In this document: positions 50,708 through 59,630 of the stretch, in pieces | Layout: the number at the start of each line of letters is the position of its first letter | How positions within the stretch are numbered: the stretch's first letter is position 1 | Assembly: GCF_001544015.1 (NCBI RefSeq) | Contig: NZ_AP014924.1 | Location: 930,001-994,000 of the forward strand | Reading direction: 5' to 3' | Length of the DNA stretch: 64,000 bases | DNA from: Limnochorda pilosa | GTDB lineage: Bacteria > Bacillota > Limnochordia > Limnochordales > Limnochordaceae | Notes under the pieces: model-generated | The model's database searches: none | What the model was told of the DNA's origin: nothing | The model's input: the letters and a program-made list of their open reading frames with translations, nothing else | Program-made: the position numbers and the translations under genes

Positions 50708-51550
50708 CTACTGCCGGGTGGTGTACCAGATGTCGTAGTTGCCGGCGCCGCCCTCGCCGTTCGGGATGCTGATCCAGATCTCCCCCTCTCCCACCCAGAC
50801 GCAGCGCTCGTCGTCCCCGCTGTTGATGGGGGCTCCGAGATTGCGCGGCTCGGAGGAGGTGTCTTCTGCCACGTACACATCGTAGCCGCCGGCGGTCTCA
50901 TCCCGCTGACCGTCGACGTAGACGCGCCCTGCGGGGTCGACGAAGATGCTCCATTCGTTCCCTTCCGTGTTGATGGGTGGTCCCAGATTGACGGGCGTCG
51001 TCCACCGATCACCGACCCGGGTCGACTTCCACACGTCCCGACCCCCCAGGGGCTCGGTACCGCCAAAGGCTCCCTTGGTGGTGAGGTAAAGGACCGTCTC
51101 TGCCTCGTCGACCCAGATGTCCCACTCCTGGTCGTCGGTGCTGATCTCCTCGATCTTCTCAGGCTCGCCCCATGCGCCTTGCCCCTCGTCCCAGACCGAA
51201 CGATAGAAGTCGTAGTCGGTCAGGGGGCTGTAGCGCGCAAAGTACATCACCCTGCCGCCGCCCACGATGCATGGGTTGATCTCGTTCGCGCCGGTGTTGA
51301 TGGGTCCGGGAACCGGTACCGGTTCGAGCCAGACGTTCCAGAGAGCGTCCCACTCGGACGTGTAGATGTCGTAATCCTTGGCGAAGTAGAGCGTGTCGCC
51401 GTCCTTCCACATCATCCGCTCCACGCCAGCCGTCGAGTGCTGCCACAGGGTCGGCTCGCTCCACTCACCCTGCTGGGCATAGACGCCCGCGGCGAGGAGT
51501 GACAGAGCCAGACCCAGAGCAACGGTAAGCGACGCAGCGCGCTTCAGCAT
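50708..51550 (-). CDS. secreted PD40/TolB-like beta-propeller
   Basis: 280 residues, ATG 51550. Cleaved signal (SLTVALGLALSLLAAGVYAQ). Repeats of the form Y-D-I/F-Y-x-S...W (KDYDIYTSEWDALW, TDYDFYRSVWDEGQ, GGRDVWKSTRVGDRW, GGYDVYVAEDTS, GNYDIWYTTRQ) make a small propeller, presumably a binding protein. First gene of the minus-strand block. Confidence 0.85.
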   Translation of the reverse strand: MLKRAASLTVALGLALSLLAAGVYAQQGEWSEPTLWQHSTAGVERMMWKDGDTLYFAKDYDIYTSEWDALWNVWLEPVPVPGPINTGANEINPCIVGGGRVMYFARYSPLTDYDFYRSVWDEGQGAWGEPEKIEEISTDDQEWDIWVDEAETVLYLTTKGAFGGTEPLGGRDVWKSTRVGDRWTTPVNLGPPINTEGNEWSIFVDPAGRVYVDGQRDETAGGYDVYVAEDTSSEPRNLGAPINSGDDERCVWVGEGEIWISIPNGEGGAGNYDIWYTTRQ

Positions 51551-51937
51551 GCATGCCAGCCTCCTCGCGATTGCCTGCCTGGCAGTGGATGCCCACCGGC
51601 GGCTCGCATCGGACGCATCGCCTCGGATCCTACCTCAGGGCCGCGTTCCGTGGATCAGGGCGGTGCACGCCGCCGTAGAATCCGCTTAGACGTATCAACA
51701 TGTTTAATATGCTTATTCACCTCAAACCAAGGATTTCCTCCCCTGCCTCTCTCGGTACACCCGTGGTCAAGACGCTGCACGTCGCCCAAGATGGAGCAAG
51801 GAAATCATGCGACATCAGAAACCAGAGGAAGAGGCCGTGTGCGGGCGAAAGGAGCATGGCTGTGAACCACCTAGTCCGGGGTCTTCTCATGGTGGTGTTG
51901 GGACTCGTCCTTCTCTTCGTGCGATCATGTCTCCCAG
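51551..51937. other. intergenic region with AT-rich promoter patch
   Basis: 387 bp between the propeller gene and the istA fragment. The stretch 51690-51720 (ATCAACATGTTTAATATGCT) is strikingly AT-rich for this DNA and contains the palindrome AACATGTT, a likely promoter/operator zone for the minus block. No gene seen. Confidence 0.4.
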
Positions 51938-52237
51938 CTGCATCTGACCGGGCGGGAGGAGACGGAAGCGTTCCTGGCCTTCCGGACCTACTACGTCTTC
52001 CGGGCGCGGTTCTGCAACCCCAGGAAGGGCAACGAGAAAGGGCTGGCGGAGAACCTGGTGGGCTACGCCCGGCGCAACTTCCCGGTCCCCGTCCCAGAGG
52101 TCCCTTCGACGGAGCCGGAAGGGCTGGAAGAGCTGAACGGATCGCTGCTTGAGGCCTGCGTGGCGAACCGGAGGCGCACGCGTGCCGGGGAAAGCCGGAT
52201 GGTGGGCGAGCTCTATGAGCAGTCCTGTGAGGTTTGA
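51938..52237 (+). mobile_element. IS21-family IstA transposase, C-terminal fragment
   Basis: 100 codons ending at TGA 52235-52237: FRTYYVFRARFCNPRKGNEK, GLAENLVGYARRNFPVPVPE, EELNGSLLEACVANRRR. This is the conserved end of the IstA integrase domain; everything upstream and istB are missing. Confidence 0.85.
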
Positions 52238-53597
52238 TGGGGGAAGTTGAAGAAGTGAGGACCCACCGGCTATGCTGGAAGCGGCAACCAAACCAGCACC
52301 GGGAGGCCCTCACAGTGAAAACCGATGAGAAGATCACGCTTGTTCGCTCCAACACCCTGATCGTGGCGGTGGAGGTGGTCAAGAAGACCCACTACGCACG
52401 CGTCATCGATCAGGTGGGGCGAACTGTCGAGGAGCCGTTTGAGTTCCACAACGGCGACGAAGGGTTTCGCCGCCTGGAGAGGCGGCTCCTACGCCGGCAA
52501 GCAGAAATCGGCGCGGAGAGGGTGATCATCGGGATGGAGCCCACCGGCCACTACTGGAAGCCGCTGGCCTACTGGCTGGTCGGCAGGGGCTACACCGTGG
52601 TGCTGGTCAACCCGATAATCACGAAGCGTCCCAAGGAGGACCGTGACAACAGCCCGAGCAAGACGGACCCGAAGGACACGGGGGTGATCGCGGATCTGGT
52701 GCTCCAGGGGAAGTTCCTCGAGGTGCTCCTGCCCAAAGGGGTCTACGCGAACCTGCGACAGTTGAACGTGGCCCGGCGTGAGCTCAAGGCGAAGCTGAGC
52801 AGCGGGAAGAACAGGCTCCATGCGATTCTCGACGAGTTCTTCCCGGAGTTCACGGACGTTTTCAAGGATCCCCTCGGCATGGGAGCTTTGTGGGTCCTGG
52901 AGCACTGCCCGTTCCCGGACGACGTGCTGCCTTTCCCGTTCGAGGAGCTCATCGGGGGTCGACGCCAGGCCAGCAGGAACCGTGTGGGCCGAGCCAGAGC
53001 GGAAAAGCTGTTCGAGACAGCCTGGGAGTCGGTGGGCGTGCAGGAAGGGCTGGAAGGGGCCAGGGTTCGCCTGAGGAGTACTCTGGTGGAGCTCCGGGTG
53101 TACAAGGAGCAGCTCGTCGAGGTCGAGGCCGCCATGAAGCGGCAGTTGGAGGCGACGGGGGTGGCAGAGTACCTGCTCAGCATCCCCGGGATCGGGATGG
53201 TGCTGGCGGCAGGCTTCCTGGCCGAGACCGGGGATCTGAGCGCGTATCGGAACTGGCGGCAGTTGCGGAACCTGGCGGGGCTCAACGTGAAGCAGAACAG
53301 CTCCGGGAAGCACAAGGGCAAGACGACGATCACCAAGCGAGGCCGCCCGGGATTGCGGGAAGTGCTCTATCAAGCGGCTATCGGCGTCGCCCAACACAGC
53401 CCAGAGCTCCGGGAGCTGTATCACTACTGGCTGAGTCGGCCACAGAATCCGCTGAAGCCGAAAGCGGCCCTGGTCGCCCTGGGACTGAAGGCGCTGCGGA
53501 TCATGTCCACCTTGGCGACCCGTAAGGAGTACTACGGCCCGGCCAAGGTGCTGGGTGAGGTACGGAAGACGCAACTGCGCGCCGCATAAACCTTAAC
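52238..53597 (+). mobile_element. IS110-family insertion sequence, complete gene
   Basis: Between the istA fragment and a large palindrome. 77 bp precede the transposase start and ~8 bp follow its stop, so neither side has room for the ~150-200-nt bridge RNA region unless it overlaps the flanking sequences. No terminal inverted repeats, as usual for IS110. Confidence 0.8.
52315..53589 (+). CDS. IS110-family transposase (DEDD/RuvC-like)
   Basis: 424 residues from GTG 52315 (GGGAGG 8 nt upstream). N-terminal DEDD domain: first acidic position is E20 in IVAVEVVKKTH, where Asp is usual; then IGMEPTGHYWKPL (Glu) and SKTDPKDTGVIADLV (two Asp). C-terminal Tnp_20 domain with LLSIPGIGMVLAAGFLAETG and NVKQNSSGKHKGKT containing the serine needed for strand exchange. 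RNA-guided recombinase family. Full length but with a D-to-E change that may weaken it. Confidence 0.95.
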   Translation: MKTDEKITLVRSNTLIVAVEVVKKTHYARVIDQVGRTVEEPFEFHNGDEGFRRLERRLLRRQAEIGAERVIIGMEPTGHYWKPLAYWLVGRGYTVVLVNPIITKRPKEDRDNSPSKTDPKDTGVIADLVLQGKFLEVLLPKGVYANLRQLNVARRELKAKLSSGKNRLHAILDEFFPEFTDVFKDPLGMGALWVLEHCPFPDDVLPFPFEELIGGRRQASRNRVGRARAEKLFETAWESVGVQEGLEGARVRLRSTLVELRVYKEQLVEVEAAMKRQLEATGVAEYLLSIPGIGMVLAAGFLAETGDLSAYRNWRQLRNLAGLNVKQNSSGKHKGKTTITKRGRPGLREVLYQAAIGVAQHSPELRELYHYWLSRPQNPLKPKAALVALGLKALRIMSTLATRKEYYGPAKVLGEVRKTQLRAA

Positions 53598-53742
53598 TGC
53601 TCCGATGCCAAGAAGTGGTGCCAGTAGAACGGTAACATATGGGGGACCTTCCTGGGGTCTCGGAGGCCGTAAGCTGAAGGGACCCCAGGAAGGGCCCCCC
53701 TATCTCACTGTTCCCCTGGAACCACTTCTTGGCATCGGAGCA
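53598..53742. repeat. 145-bp giant palindrome (62-bp arms, 21-bp loop)
   Basis: Left arm 53598-53659 and right arm 53681-53742 are the same length and pair with 8 mismatches; the outer 22 bp (TGCTCCGATGCCAAGAAGTG-GT) and the inner CCTTCCTGGGGTC are perfect. It interrupts the minus-strand gene at 53743-53972. Candidate MITE, REP-like IS110 target, or IS-associated structured RNA. No target duplication is evident. Confidence 0.9.
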
Positions 53743-53972
53743 GGTGACCCGTGCTTCACGTGTGGGTCCCGAGCAGCGGCCCCTTTCTGCCAATGCGTCC
53801 GCTGTACCTTGAACTGCACATGGGCGGCAGCAGCCATCACGGCCGCCTCCAAGCAATGGAAACCGTACAAGGATAGGTCGCTCCGATCGGTCGGTTGATC
53901 CCAGGCTGTCTGAACTCGGTCCAGGTGACGTCTGGCAACTCCGTACTGTGACTTCGCGTCTGGGGTACCCAT
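53743..53972 (-). pseudogene. HEPN-like protein truncated by the palindrome
   Basis: ATG 53972 with AGGAGGTG 9 nt upstream. YGVARRHLDRVQTAWDQPTD, LSLYGFHCLEAAVMAAAAHV, RTHWQKGAAARDPHVKHGSP is the helical front of a small protein usually continuing ~50 residues (HGLPD...LL..LNEARK). The frame enters the palindrome at 53742 and loses its tail. Confidence 0.75.
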
Positions 53973-54117
53973 AGCTGCCCTCACCTCCTGTCTACCCTTC
54001 CACCATTATACCTGCTTCTACCGTATCCCGGCCTTACCTGGCTCAAGTCTCTCGGTAGTACCGACGGGCGACGGAGATGAGTTGGGCGCGGCCATGGGTC
54101 ACCGCGGACTCCCGGTC

Positions 54118-54861
54118 TCAAAAGACCGACCGTTCGAACCGCCGGATCAGCGCCACCAGCAGGCCCACCAGATAGACCGTCCCCACGCCCAGGTAGAGCC
54201 ACGCCCCCTCCTGACCCGCCGCCAGCGTGGTGAAATGGATGGAAAGCCAGAAGGACGGGGTGACACCCATGATCCAGGCCCACGGGCCCGCCAGCAAGTG
54301 GGCCACAACCGGAAAGATCACCAGCAGCCCGGACGCCTTGGCCAGCACCAGACCCGTCACCTTGTTCTCGGCATAGGCGGCGACGAAGAACGCCACGACC
54401 GGGGCGACCAGAGAGCAGACCAGCACCCCCGGGATCGTCGCGGCGATCGGGTACGTCCCGAGGCCGGCAAGGTGGATGGAGGCATAGGAGATCACCGTCG
54501 CATATGCCATGGGAACGATGGTCTTGTACGCCAGATGGCTGGCCTTCGAGAGGCTGGTCACCGAGATGGCGGTAAGCACATTCTCATCCCGTTCTTCCAG
54601 CAGGATGAACCCCACCACCATACCCACCATGATCGGCATGAGCAGCGGCACCAGGCTGATGATGAACGGATAGTGCAGAGCCAGGTCGAACCCAGGGTGC
54701 CGCAGCAGCGCAGCGCGCAGCGGGGGAAGACCGAGGCGCAACAGCGCGAGAATCACAAAGGGAACGTAGATCAAGACTTCCAAGAGCGGGTCACGGGTAG
54801 CGTTCCGCAGATCGAAGAGGGAGAGGTAGGCCAGTCGCTTCCAGTTCAGGCGGGTCTCCAT
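54118..54861 (-). CDS. ABC-2-type exporter membrane subunit 2
   Basis: 247 residues from ATG 54861 (AGGAGG 7 nt upstream). Six hydrophobic segments (PLLEVLIYVPFVILALLRLG, PLLMPIMVGMVVGFILLEER, VCSLVAPVVAFFVAA). The motif EERDENVLTAISVTSLSK is typical of ABC-2 permeases. Start lies inside the preceding gene (16-bp overlap), so the two are coupled. Confidence 0.85.
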   Translation of the reverse strand: METRLNWKRLAYLSLFDLRNATRDPLLEVLIYVPFVILALLRLGLPPLRAALLRHPGFDLALHYPFIISLVPLLMPIMVGMVVGFILLEERDENVLTAISVTSLSKASHLAYKTIVPMAYATVISYASIHLAGLGTYPIAATIPGVLVCSLVAPVVAFFVAAYAENKVTGLVLAKASGLLVIFPVVAHLLAGPWAWIMGVTPSFWLSIHFTTLAAGQEGAWLYLGVGTVYLVGLLVALIRRFERSVF

Positions 54862-55592
54862 GTGGAACCTCCTGTCTGCCTGTGGACCACGCGGGTCACT
54901 TCCCGGCGCGCCCACCACCACGCAGCACCAATCGAGGCGATCAGATAGAGATGACTGTAGAGCAGCAGGGCCGGCGAGACTGGCTCGAGCGCTCCGGCGA
55001 TGAGCACCAACGAGGCCTGGGTCGGAAACAGGTAGAACAGGAGATTCCTGGACTCAAGGAAGTACTCCACGACGGGCGGAATGACGACAGCCATGCTGGC
55101 GCCGGCGGTCAGGAAGTACTCGTTCAACGTTTCCGCGCGCATCGCAAAGGGGATGCTGACCAGGGTGAGAAGGACCGAGGAGAAGAAGACGCCGGCGGTC
55201 AGGAAGTACCAGTTGAAGGCCCATCCGTAGAGCGGGAGCATGATGGCGTAGGCCGCGAGAACGGAGAGCAGCGCCAGCGAGGTCGCCTTGGCGGCAACAT
55301 ACTCGGCCGGATCGAGGGGCGTGACGAAGAGTCCGGTCAGCACATCCTGCTTCCGTTCCAGGAGGACCATGCCCCCCACGAAGAAGAACCCAAGGGCCGC
55401 CGGATCCGAGAAGACCAGCAACGGGGCCGCGACCTCACGCACCGCCGGAGAAAGGGAGAGCAACACCAGGACGTACAGGGCGCAGACCACGGCATACACC
55501 GTGTACATCCCGTGCCGCACCTCAAAGCGTACATCCTGCCATACCAGCGTCCAGAACCGGTGCCGGCCGCCGCCTCGGATCCGATCGCTCAT
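54846..55592 (-). CDS. ABC-2-type exporter membrane subunit 1
   Basis: 248 residues. Six hydrophobic segments and MVLLERKQDVLTGLFVTPLD, PAEYVAAKATSL, the ABC-2 motif equivalent to that of subunit 2. Start ATG 55592 overlaps the ATPase stop by 4 bp. Confidence 0.85.
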   Translation of the reverse strand: MSDRIRGGGRHRFWTLVWQDVRFEVRHGMYTVYAVVCALYVLVLLSLSPAVREVAAPLLVFSDPAALGFFFVGGMVLLERKQDVLTGLFVTPLDPAEYVAAKATSLALLSVLAAYAIMLPLYGWAFNWYFLTAGVFFSSVLLTLVSIPFAMRAETLNEYFLTAGASMAVVIPPVVEYFLESRNLLFYLFPTQASLVLIAGALEPVSPALLLYSHLYLIASIGAAWWWARREVTRVVHRQTGGSTWRPA

Positions 55593-56443
55593 AGCAGCCC
55601 CCTGCCGGTGGTGGCGACGAAGACATCCTCAAGGGTCGCTTCCTGGGTGTGGATCGTCTCCACCGTTCCCGCTTTCAAGAGGGCCATGAAATCCCCGTTC
55701 TCTCCGATGTCCGCGAGCGGAAACTCCCAGGCTACCGTAGAGCCGTTGTTCCGGCATTCGACCCGGACCCGTCGCCGTCCGTGGCGCAGCTTCAGCTCCC
55801 GCGGGGCATCGATCAGGCTGATCCTCCCATCCACGATGAACGCCACACGGTCGCAGAGCTGGTCAGCCACCGTCATGTTGTGGGTGGTGAGAAAGACCGT
55901 CTTGCCCTGGCGCTTCTGCTCCCGGATGATCTCCATGATCCGCCTCCCGTTGGTCGGATCGAGTCCGGACGTGGGCTCGTCGAGAAAGAGGATCTCCGGG
56001 TCGTGCAGCAAGGCCCGGCAGAAGTTCAGGCGCATCTTCATTCCCTTGGAGAACTCTCCCACCCGGGTGTGGGCCTCCCCCTCCAGCCCCACCAGGCGGA
56101 GCAGCCTGAGCGGATCCTGCGTGGGTTTGTCGTACAGCTTGCTGAAGAAGTCCAGGTTCTCGACGGCGGTGAACCTGGTGTACAGGTTGGGCAGCTCAAA
56201 GCAGACCCCCACATGACGATAGTACTCCCTGCCGAAGTGCCGCAGGTCGCGGCCCATCACCTCCACCGTTCCCCGGTAGTCCCGCAGCACACCGATGACG
56301 AGCTTCTGGGTGGTGCTCTTCCCCGCTCCACTCGGTCCGAGGAATCCGAAGATCTCCCCCGGTTCGACGGAGAAGTCCACCCCTTGCAGGGCATCTCTGG
56401 TCGATCCTGGGTATCGATAGGCGAGGCCGGCCACACGGATCAT
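55589..56443 (-). CDS. ABC exporter ATPase
   Basis: 284 residues. Walker A GPSGAGKST (37-45), Q-loop CFELPNLYTRFTAVENLDFF, signature FSKGMKMRL, Walker B ILFLDEPTSGLDP, H-loop TTHNM. C-terminal ~70-residue extension as in drug and antibiotic exporters. ATGA overlap with the TetR gene: regulator and pump made from one mRNA. Confidence 0.95.
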   Translation of the reverse strand: MIRVAGLAYRYPGSTRDALQGVDFSVEPGEIFGFLGPSGAGKSTTQKLVIGVLRDYRGTVEVMGRDLRHFGREYYRHVGVCFELPNLYTRFTAVENLDFFSKLYDKPTQDPLRLLRLVGLEGEAHTRVGEFSKGMKMRLNFCRALLHDPEILFLDEPTSGLDPTNGRRIMEIIREQKRQGKTVFLTTHNMTVADQLCDRVAFIVDGRISLIDAPRELKLRHGRRRVRVECRNNGSTVAWEFPLADIGENGDFMALLKAGTVETIHTQEATLEDVFVATTGRGLL

Positions 56444-57054
56444 TCCGTCGCCCCCTTCTCGGTGATCATGCCTCGGGCAAGGACCTCGGCCAGGAGGCTG
56501 AACACTCGTTCAAACACGTTCTCCCCGATCTCCGCCCGGTGCAGTGTCAGCAGGAAGACCGCCCGGAACAGTCCGACCACCACCTCCGGTTCCGCGTCGA
56601 GGATCAGTCCCCGGTTCTGCAGGTACTCCACATATCCCGAAAGCTCGCGCGCATCTTTGATCCGATGCTTGTCCAGCCGCTCCTGCCCGAGCTTCCGCAC
56701 CAGGGCCTGGTAGGTGCCCTCTTTGTAGAGTTGTTGCAACAGCTCGTTTTCCGTCAGGTGTTTCAGCCCTTCGTGCATGAACCGCCGGATGCCCTCGCGA
56801 GTGTTCTCCGCCTCGGAGACGATCCGGTTCAACAGCTCGTCCCGGAAGCTCTCCTCCCGCTCCACCACCGACATGAACAGATCTTCTTTGGACTCAAAGA
56901 AGGCGTAGAACGACCCCTTGGCGATCCCCACCGCGCGGCAGAGTTCGTCCACCGTCACCCGCTTCAGCCCATGCCGGGCGAAGAGCTGCCGACCGTGGGT
57001 CATGAGCGCCTCCCGTATCTCGTCCCGTCGCTCCGCGGTGAACTCTTTCGGCAT
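56440..57054 (-). CDS. TetR-family repressor
   Basis: 204 residues from ATG 57054 (GGAGGAG 5 nt upstream). HTH: LFARHGLKRVTVDELCRAVG, IAKGSFYAFFESKEDLF. The C-terminal helical ligand pocket is unassigned. First gene of the exporter operon, so likely autoregulated; the small palindrome CTACCGTAG near 57132-57140 in its leader is a weak operator candidate. Confidence 0.95.
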   Translation of the reverse strand: MPKEFTAERRDEIREALMTHGRQLFARHGLKRVTVDELCRAVGIAKGSFYAFFESKEDLFMSVVEREESFRDELLNRIVSEAENTREGIRRFMHEGLKHLTENELLQQLYKEGTYQALVRKLGQERLDKHRIKDARELSGYVEYLQNRGLILDAEPEVVVGLFRAVFLLTLHRAEIGENVFERVFSLLAEVLARGMITEKGATE

Positions 57055-57207
57055 GGTCACTCCTCCGCCGTGACTCCAGACCCGCACCGGGTGCGTGTCT
57101 CTGTGACCAAATCCGTCGTCTAGTCATTCCTACCGTAGCATAGATCTGTCGCCCGTGCAACCGACCTGTGCAACCACCCTCGCTTGCTGGTGTACGTGTG
57201 CCGGCGG

Positions 57208-58242
57208 TCAACCGCGGTAGTAGTTGGCGAGAGCGGTAAACGCGGCCTTGGGTTCCCAGTCCATGTCGGGATAGGTGTGGCCGCGGCGGCCTTCGAGCAC
57301 TTTGACCACGCCGTAACTGGCCCTGTCCAGGTCTTTGTGGGCATCCTTGCGGTGAGGCAGGTCGTAGCGGGCGAAGGTGTTCACGAACGCGGTGTCGACA
57401 CCCTCGTCATTGAAGATGTCCAGAAGCTCGCACAAGTACCGTGCCTGTTGGGCTTCATCACGGGCGTAGTCGCCCGTCAGTCCGATCGGTCGGCCGTCGT
57501 CACCCCACTCGATGATCGTGTCGCCGCGGCCGCCAAGGTCGGCCGCGTCACGATGGGTGGTGCACCCGAACTCCGTGATCGCGACGGGCTTTCCTTGTGC
57601 CTTTCCCTGTGAAACGCTGGAACGGATGAGTTCACGATACCGTGGCGCGTTGTCGACGGACCGATAGCCCGCATCTGTCGATATGATGTCAAACGGTGCC
57701 CAGTCGACGCCCTCGAAAGGCAGAGAGGCGTAGGTGACCGGCCCGCCAAACCGGGCACGCACCAGGCCGACGGCTTTGCGGAGGAAGTCGTTGACACGGC
57801 CGGGAAGCTCCGGCAGCACCTCGCGGGCCCGGCGGGGATCGCTCAGCAGGTTGAGCCGCTCTTGGAGAGTGTTGCCGGGCAGGAACCCTGCATTGAACAG
57901 GCTCAGTTCAGAGCCGGTGACAAACACGACCTCGGCTCCCCCCCGACGCAACCGTTCAGCGTGCTCGGCACAGTCGATCAGGAGAGCCTGTAGCTCATCC
58001 ATGCTCAGTCCACAGGTGAAGGGCGAGAGCCAGACCTCGAGCCCGACTTCGGCGGCGTGGCCGGAGGCGACCTTCAGCCGATTCGGGTCGCCGCTCGTGA
58101 TGCGGATCGCGTTACAGTGTAGGTCCTCACGGATGACGCGCATCTCCCGCCGAACGAGCTGGGGGTCGAAGTGTTCACGGGTGCTCACTCCGGCGTTGAC
58201 GAAGCCGGTATCGTAGGCGATGCCATTCCCACGCATGGACAT
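57208..58242 (-). CDS. TIM-barrel glycosidase-like protein
   Basis: 344 residues from ATG 58242 (GAGAGGGG upstream). NGIAYDTGFVNAGVSTREHF, MRVIREDLHCNAIRITSGDP, LEVWLSPFTCGLSMDELQAL, VVFVTGSELSLF, FDIISTDAGYRS, KPVAITEFGCTTHRDAADLG: a barrel with Glu at ends of strands 4 (TGSELS) and 7 (ITEFG), the geometry of clan GH-A hydrolases. Similar proteins are sometimes labelled abortive infection protein in databases; the fold argues for glycosidase or relatives. Confidence 0.75.
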   Translation of the reverse strand: MSMRGNGIAYDTGFVNAGVSTREHFDPQLVRREMRVIREDLHCNAIRITSGDPNRLKVASGHAAEVGLEVWLSPFTCGLSMDELQALLIDCAEHAERLRRGGAEVVFVTGSELSLFNAGFLPGNTLQERLNLLSDPRRAREVLPELPGRVNDFLRKAVGLVRARFGGPVTYASLPFEGVDWAPFDIISTDAGYRSVDNAPRYRELIRSSVSQGKAQGKPVAITEFGCTTHRDAADLGGRGDTIIEWGDDGRPIGLTGDYARDEAQQARYLCELLDIFNDEGVDTAFVNTFARYDLPHRKDAHKDLDRASYGVVKVLEGRRGHTYPDMDWEPKAAFTALANYYRG

Positions 58243-58289
58243 GCCCCTCTCTTGTAACGAATTCGGGATTGCCCCCTGTCGCACTGTCG

Positions 58290-58720
58290 TGCCCTCGGCG
58301 GCGGCCGAGCGCCTGCCGGGTCGTCGGCATCTCGATCAGTCGGTCGATGAGGAAGCCAAGACGGGCGAGCTCGTTGCAGTAGGCCTGGAGCGGCCGGTGG
58401 AAGCTATGGATCGCTCCGGGCTTGCCGCCCGGAAGGGGCCGCACGGGGACGGCAAGAGGCGTGAGGTACCGGTCGACCCGGCGGAACTGGAGCTCCCGGT
58501 TCGCATCCCATGCCCAGCCACTCTGCCTGGCGACGCGAAAGCACGGGTGGGTCATGAGGCGGACGATGCGTCCCTCGGGCTTGAGGGCCCAGGCAGCCGA
58601 GTCGAGGGCAGCTTCGAGGGGATCCATGTCCTGAAGGCTGAGCAGGAAGACCACCGCGTCGGCGTGTGCGGCACGCGGGCCCTTGACGGTCTCCAGCCGG
58701 CAGGCGTCGCCCCTTAGGAA
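58290..58720 (-). pseudogene. class I SAM methyltransferase, C-terminal fragment
   Basis: FLRGDACRLETVKGPRAAHA, DAVVFLLSLQDMDPLEAALD, SAAWALKPEGRIVRLMTHPC, FRVARQSGWAWD then HSFHRPLQAYCNELARLGFL match the latter two thirds of a methyltransferase. The SAM-binding GxGxG region is absent, and the start region (58720-58786) is unrelated. The 3' end runs into the neighbouring gene. Inactive remnant. Confidence 0.75.
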
Positions 58721-59066
58721 AGTGCCTGACCGGCCGTGCCGTCTCCGGGCCAGGGGCGGTCGGGTCCCAGCTCGTCTGGGAGGCAAGCCGTTCTTTCGTC
58801 TCTCGCGGCTTAGGGCGGCTCACGGCCGCATCCCTCCTCTTTCGTGCACGACTCGATGCCACGAAATAAAGGGCCCCGGTCTCCCGTGGCCCTGGAGGGC
58901 ATTGCAGTCAACCACCGCCTCAACGCAGGGAACGACAGGGAGCCCCCGGTGTGGCCCTTTGACGGATGGGTCGATGGCACCGCGCCTCTTGAGGATCGCA
59001 AGCAAGGATGTCTGGAGGCGGCGATCCGAGGGAGCAACTTGGAGATCTACGCAGGCAAGAGAGATT

Positions 59067-59630
59067 CTACATCGCCGGGACGAAGCCGGGGAACTGCCGG
59101 AGAATGCCGGCCGTGAATTCGTCCGCCATCCGGAGGAGCAGCTGTTCCCCTTCATCGTAATGGGCGATGCCGGACGCGTAATCCCTGTTGAGCCTGGCTA
59201 CGGCCTGGGCTTTGACCAGGTCAAGGTGTTCGCGCCACATCCGGCGCATGCCTTCCCTGGACCAATAGAGATTGATCTCGCCGAGAAAAGAAGCGATCTC
59301 GTCAGCGTTAGCGTACCATCTCCGCTCCGTCTCTTCAGCGGCGGCACTCTCACCGGCTTTGGACTCCTGGACGAGCTGCGCGGCAAGTACCAGATGCTCC
59401 GTGAGCAGATCGTTCAGCCGCCCGGCGACCTTGTCTCCGTACAAGGGTCGGAACACCGCCGCGATGTCCGCCGGGTTGCGAAGAAGGCGCCTGGTCACGA
59501 GGTCCTCGTCCGCCAGGCTCTCCGTGATGCTGATAATGGTCATCATGGTCCAGGCCGCGTGCTGCTCCCAGAGCATGCGCATGAGGTTGTTCAGATCGCA
59601 GAGGCCTGTCTCACGGGGGCGTGAATCCAT
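59067..59630 (-). CDS. conserved hypothetical protein, helical
   Basis: 187 residues from ATG 59630 (GGAGTGAG upstream). LNNLMRMLWEQHAAWTMMTI, RRLLRNPADIAAVFRPLYGD, LLTEHLVLAAQLVQESKAGE, RRWYANADEIASFLGEINLY, LLRMADEFTAGILRQFPG form an all-helical family widely found in spore-forming and other Gram-positive bacteria; biochemical role unknown to me. No signal peptide. Confidence 0.75.
   Translation of the reverse strand: MDSRPRETGLCDLNNLMRMLWEQHAAWTMMTIISITESLADEDLVTRRLLRNPADIAAVFRPLYGDKVAGRLNDLLTEHLVLAAQLVQESKAGESAAAEETERRWYANADEIASFLGEINLYWSREGMRRMWREHLDLVKAQAVARLNRDYASGIAHYDEGEQLLLRMADEFTAGILRQFPGFVPAM

Noticed and set aside
57208-58242. Abortive infection protein
   Set aside because: Such database names exist for similar proteins, but the sequence shows a TIM barrel with two Glu at clan GH-A positions and no defence context.
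58844-59116. Plus-strand ORF of 90 codons between the methyltransferase fragment and the helical protein
   Set aside because: No RBS, no recognisable domain, and it overlaps the end of the opposing gene; not enough support.
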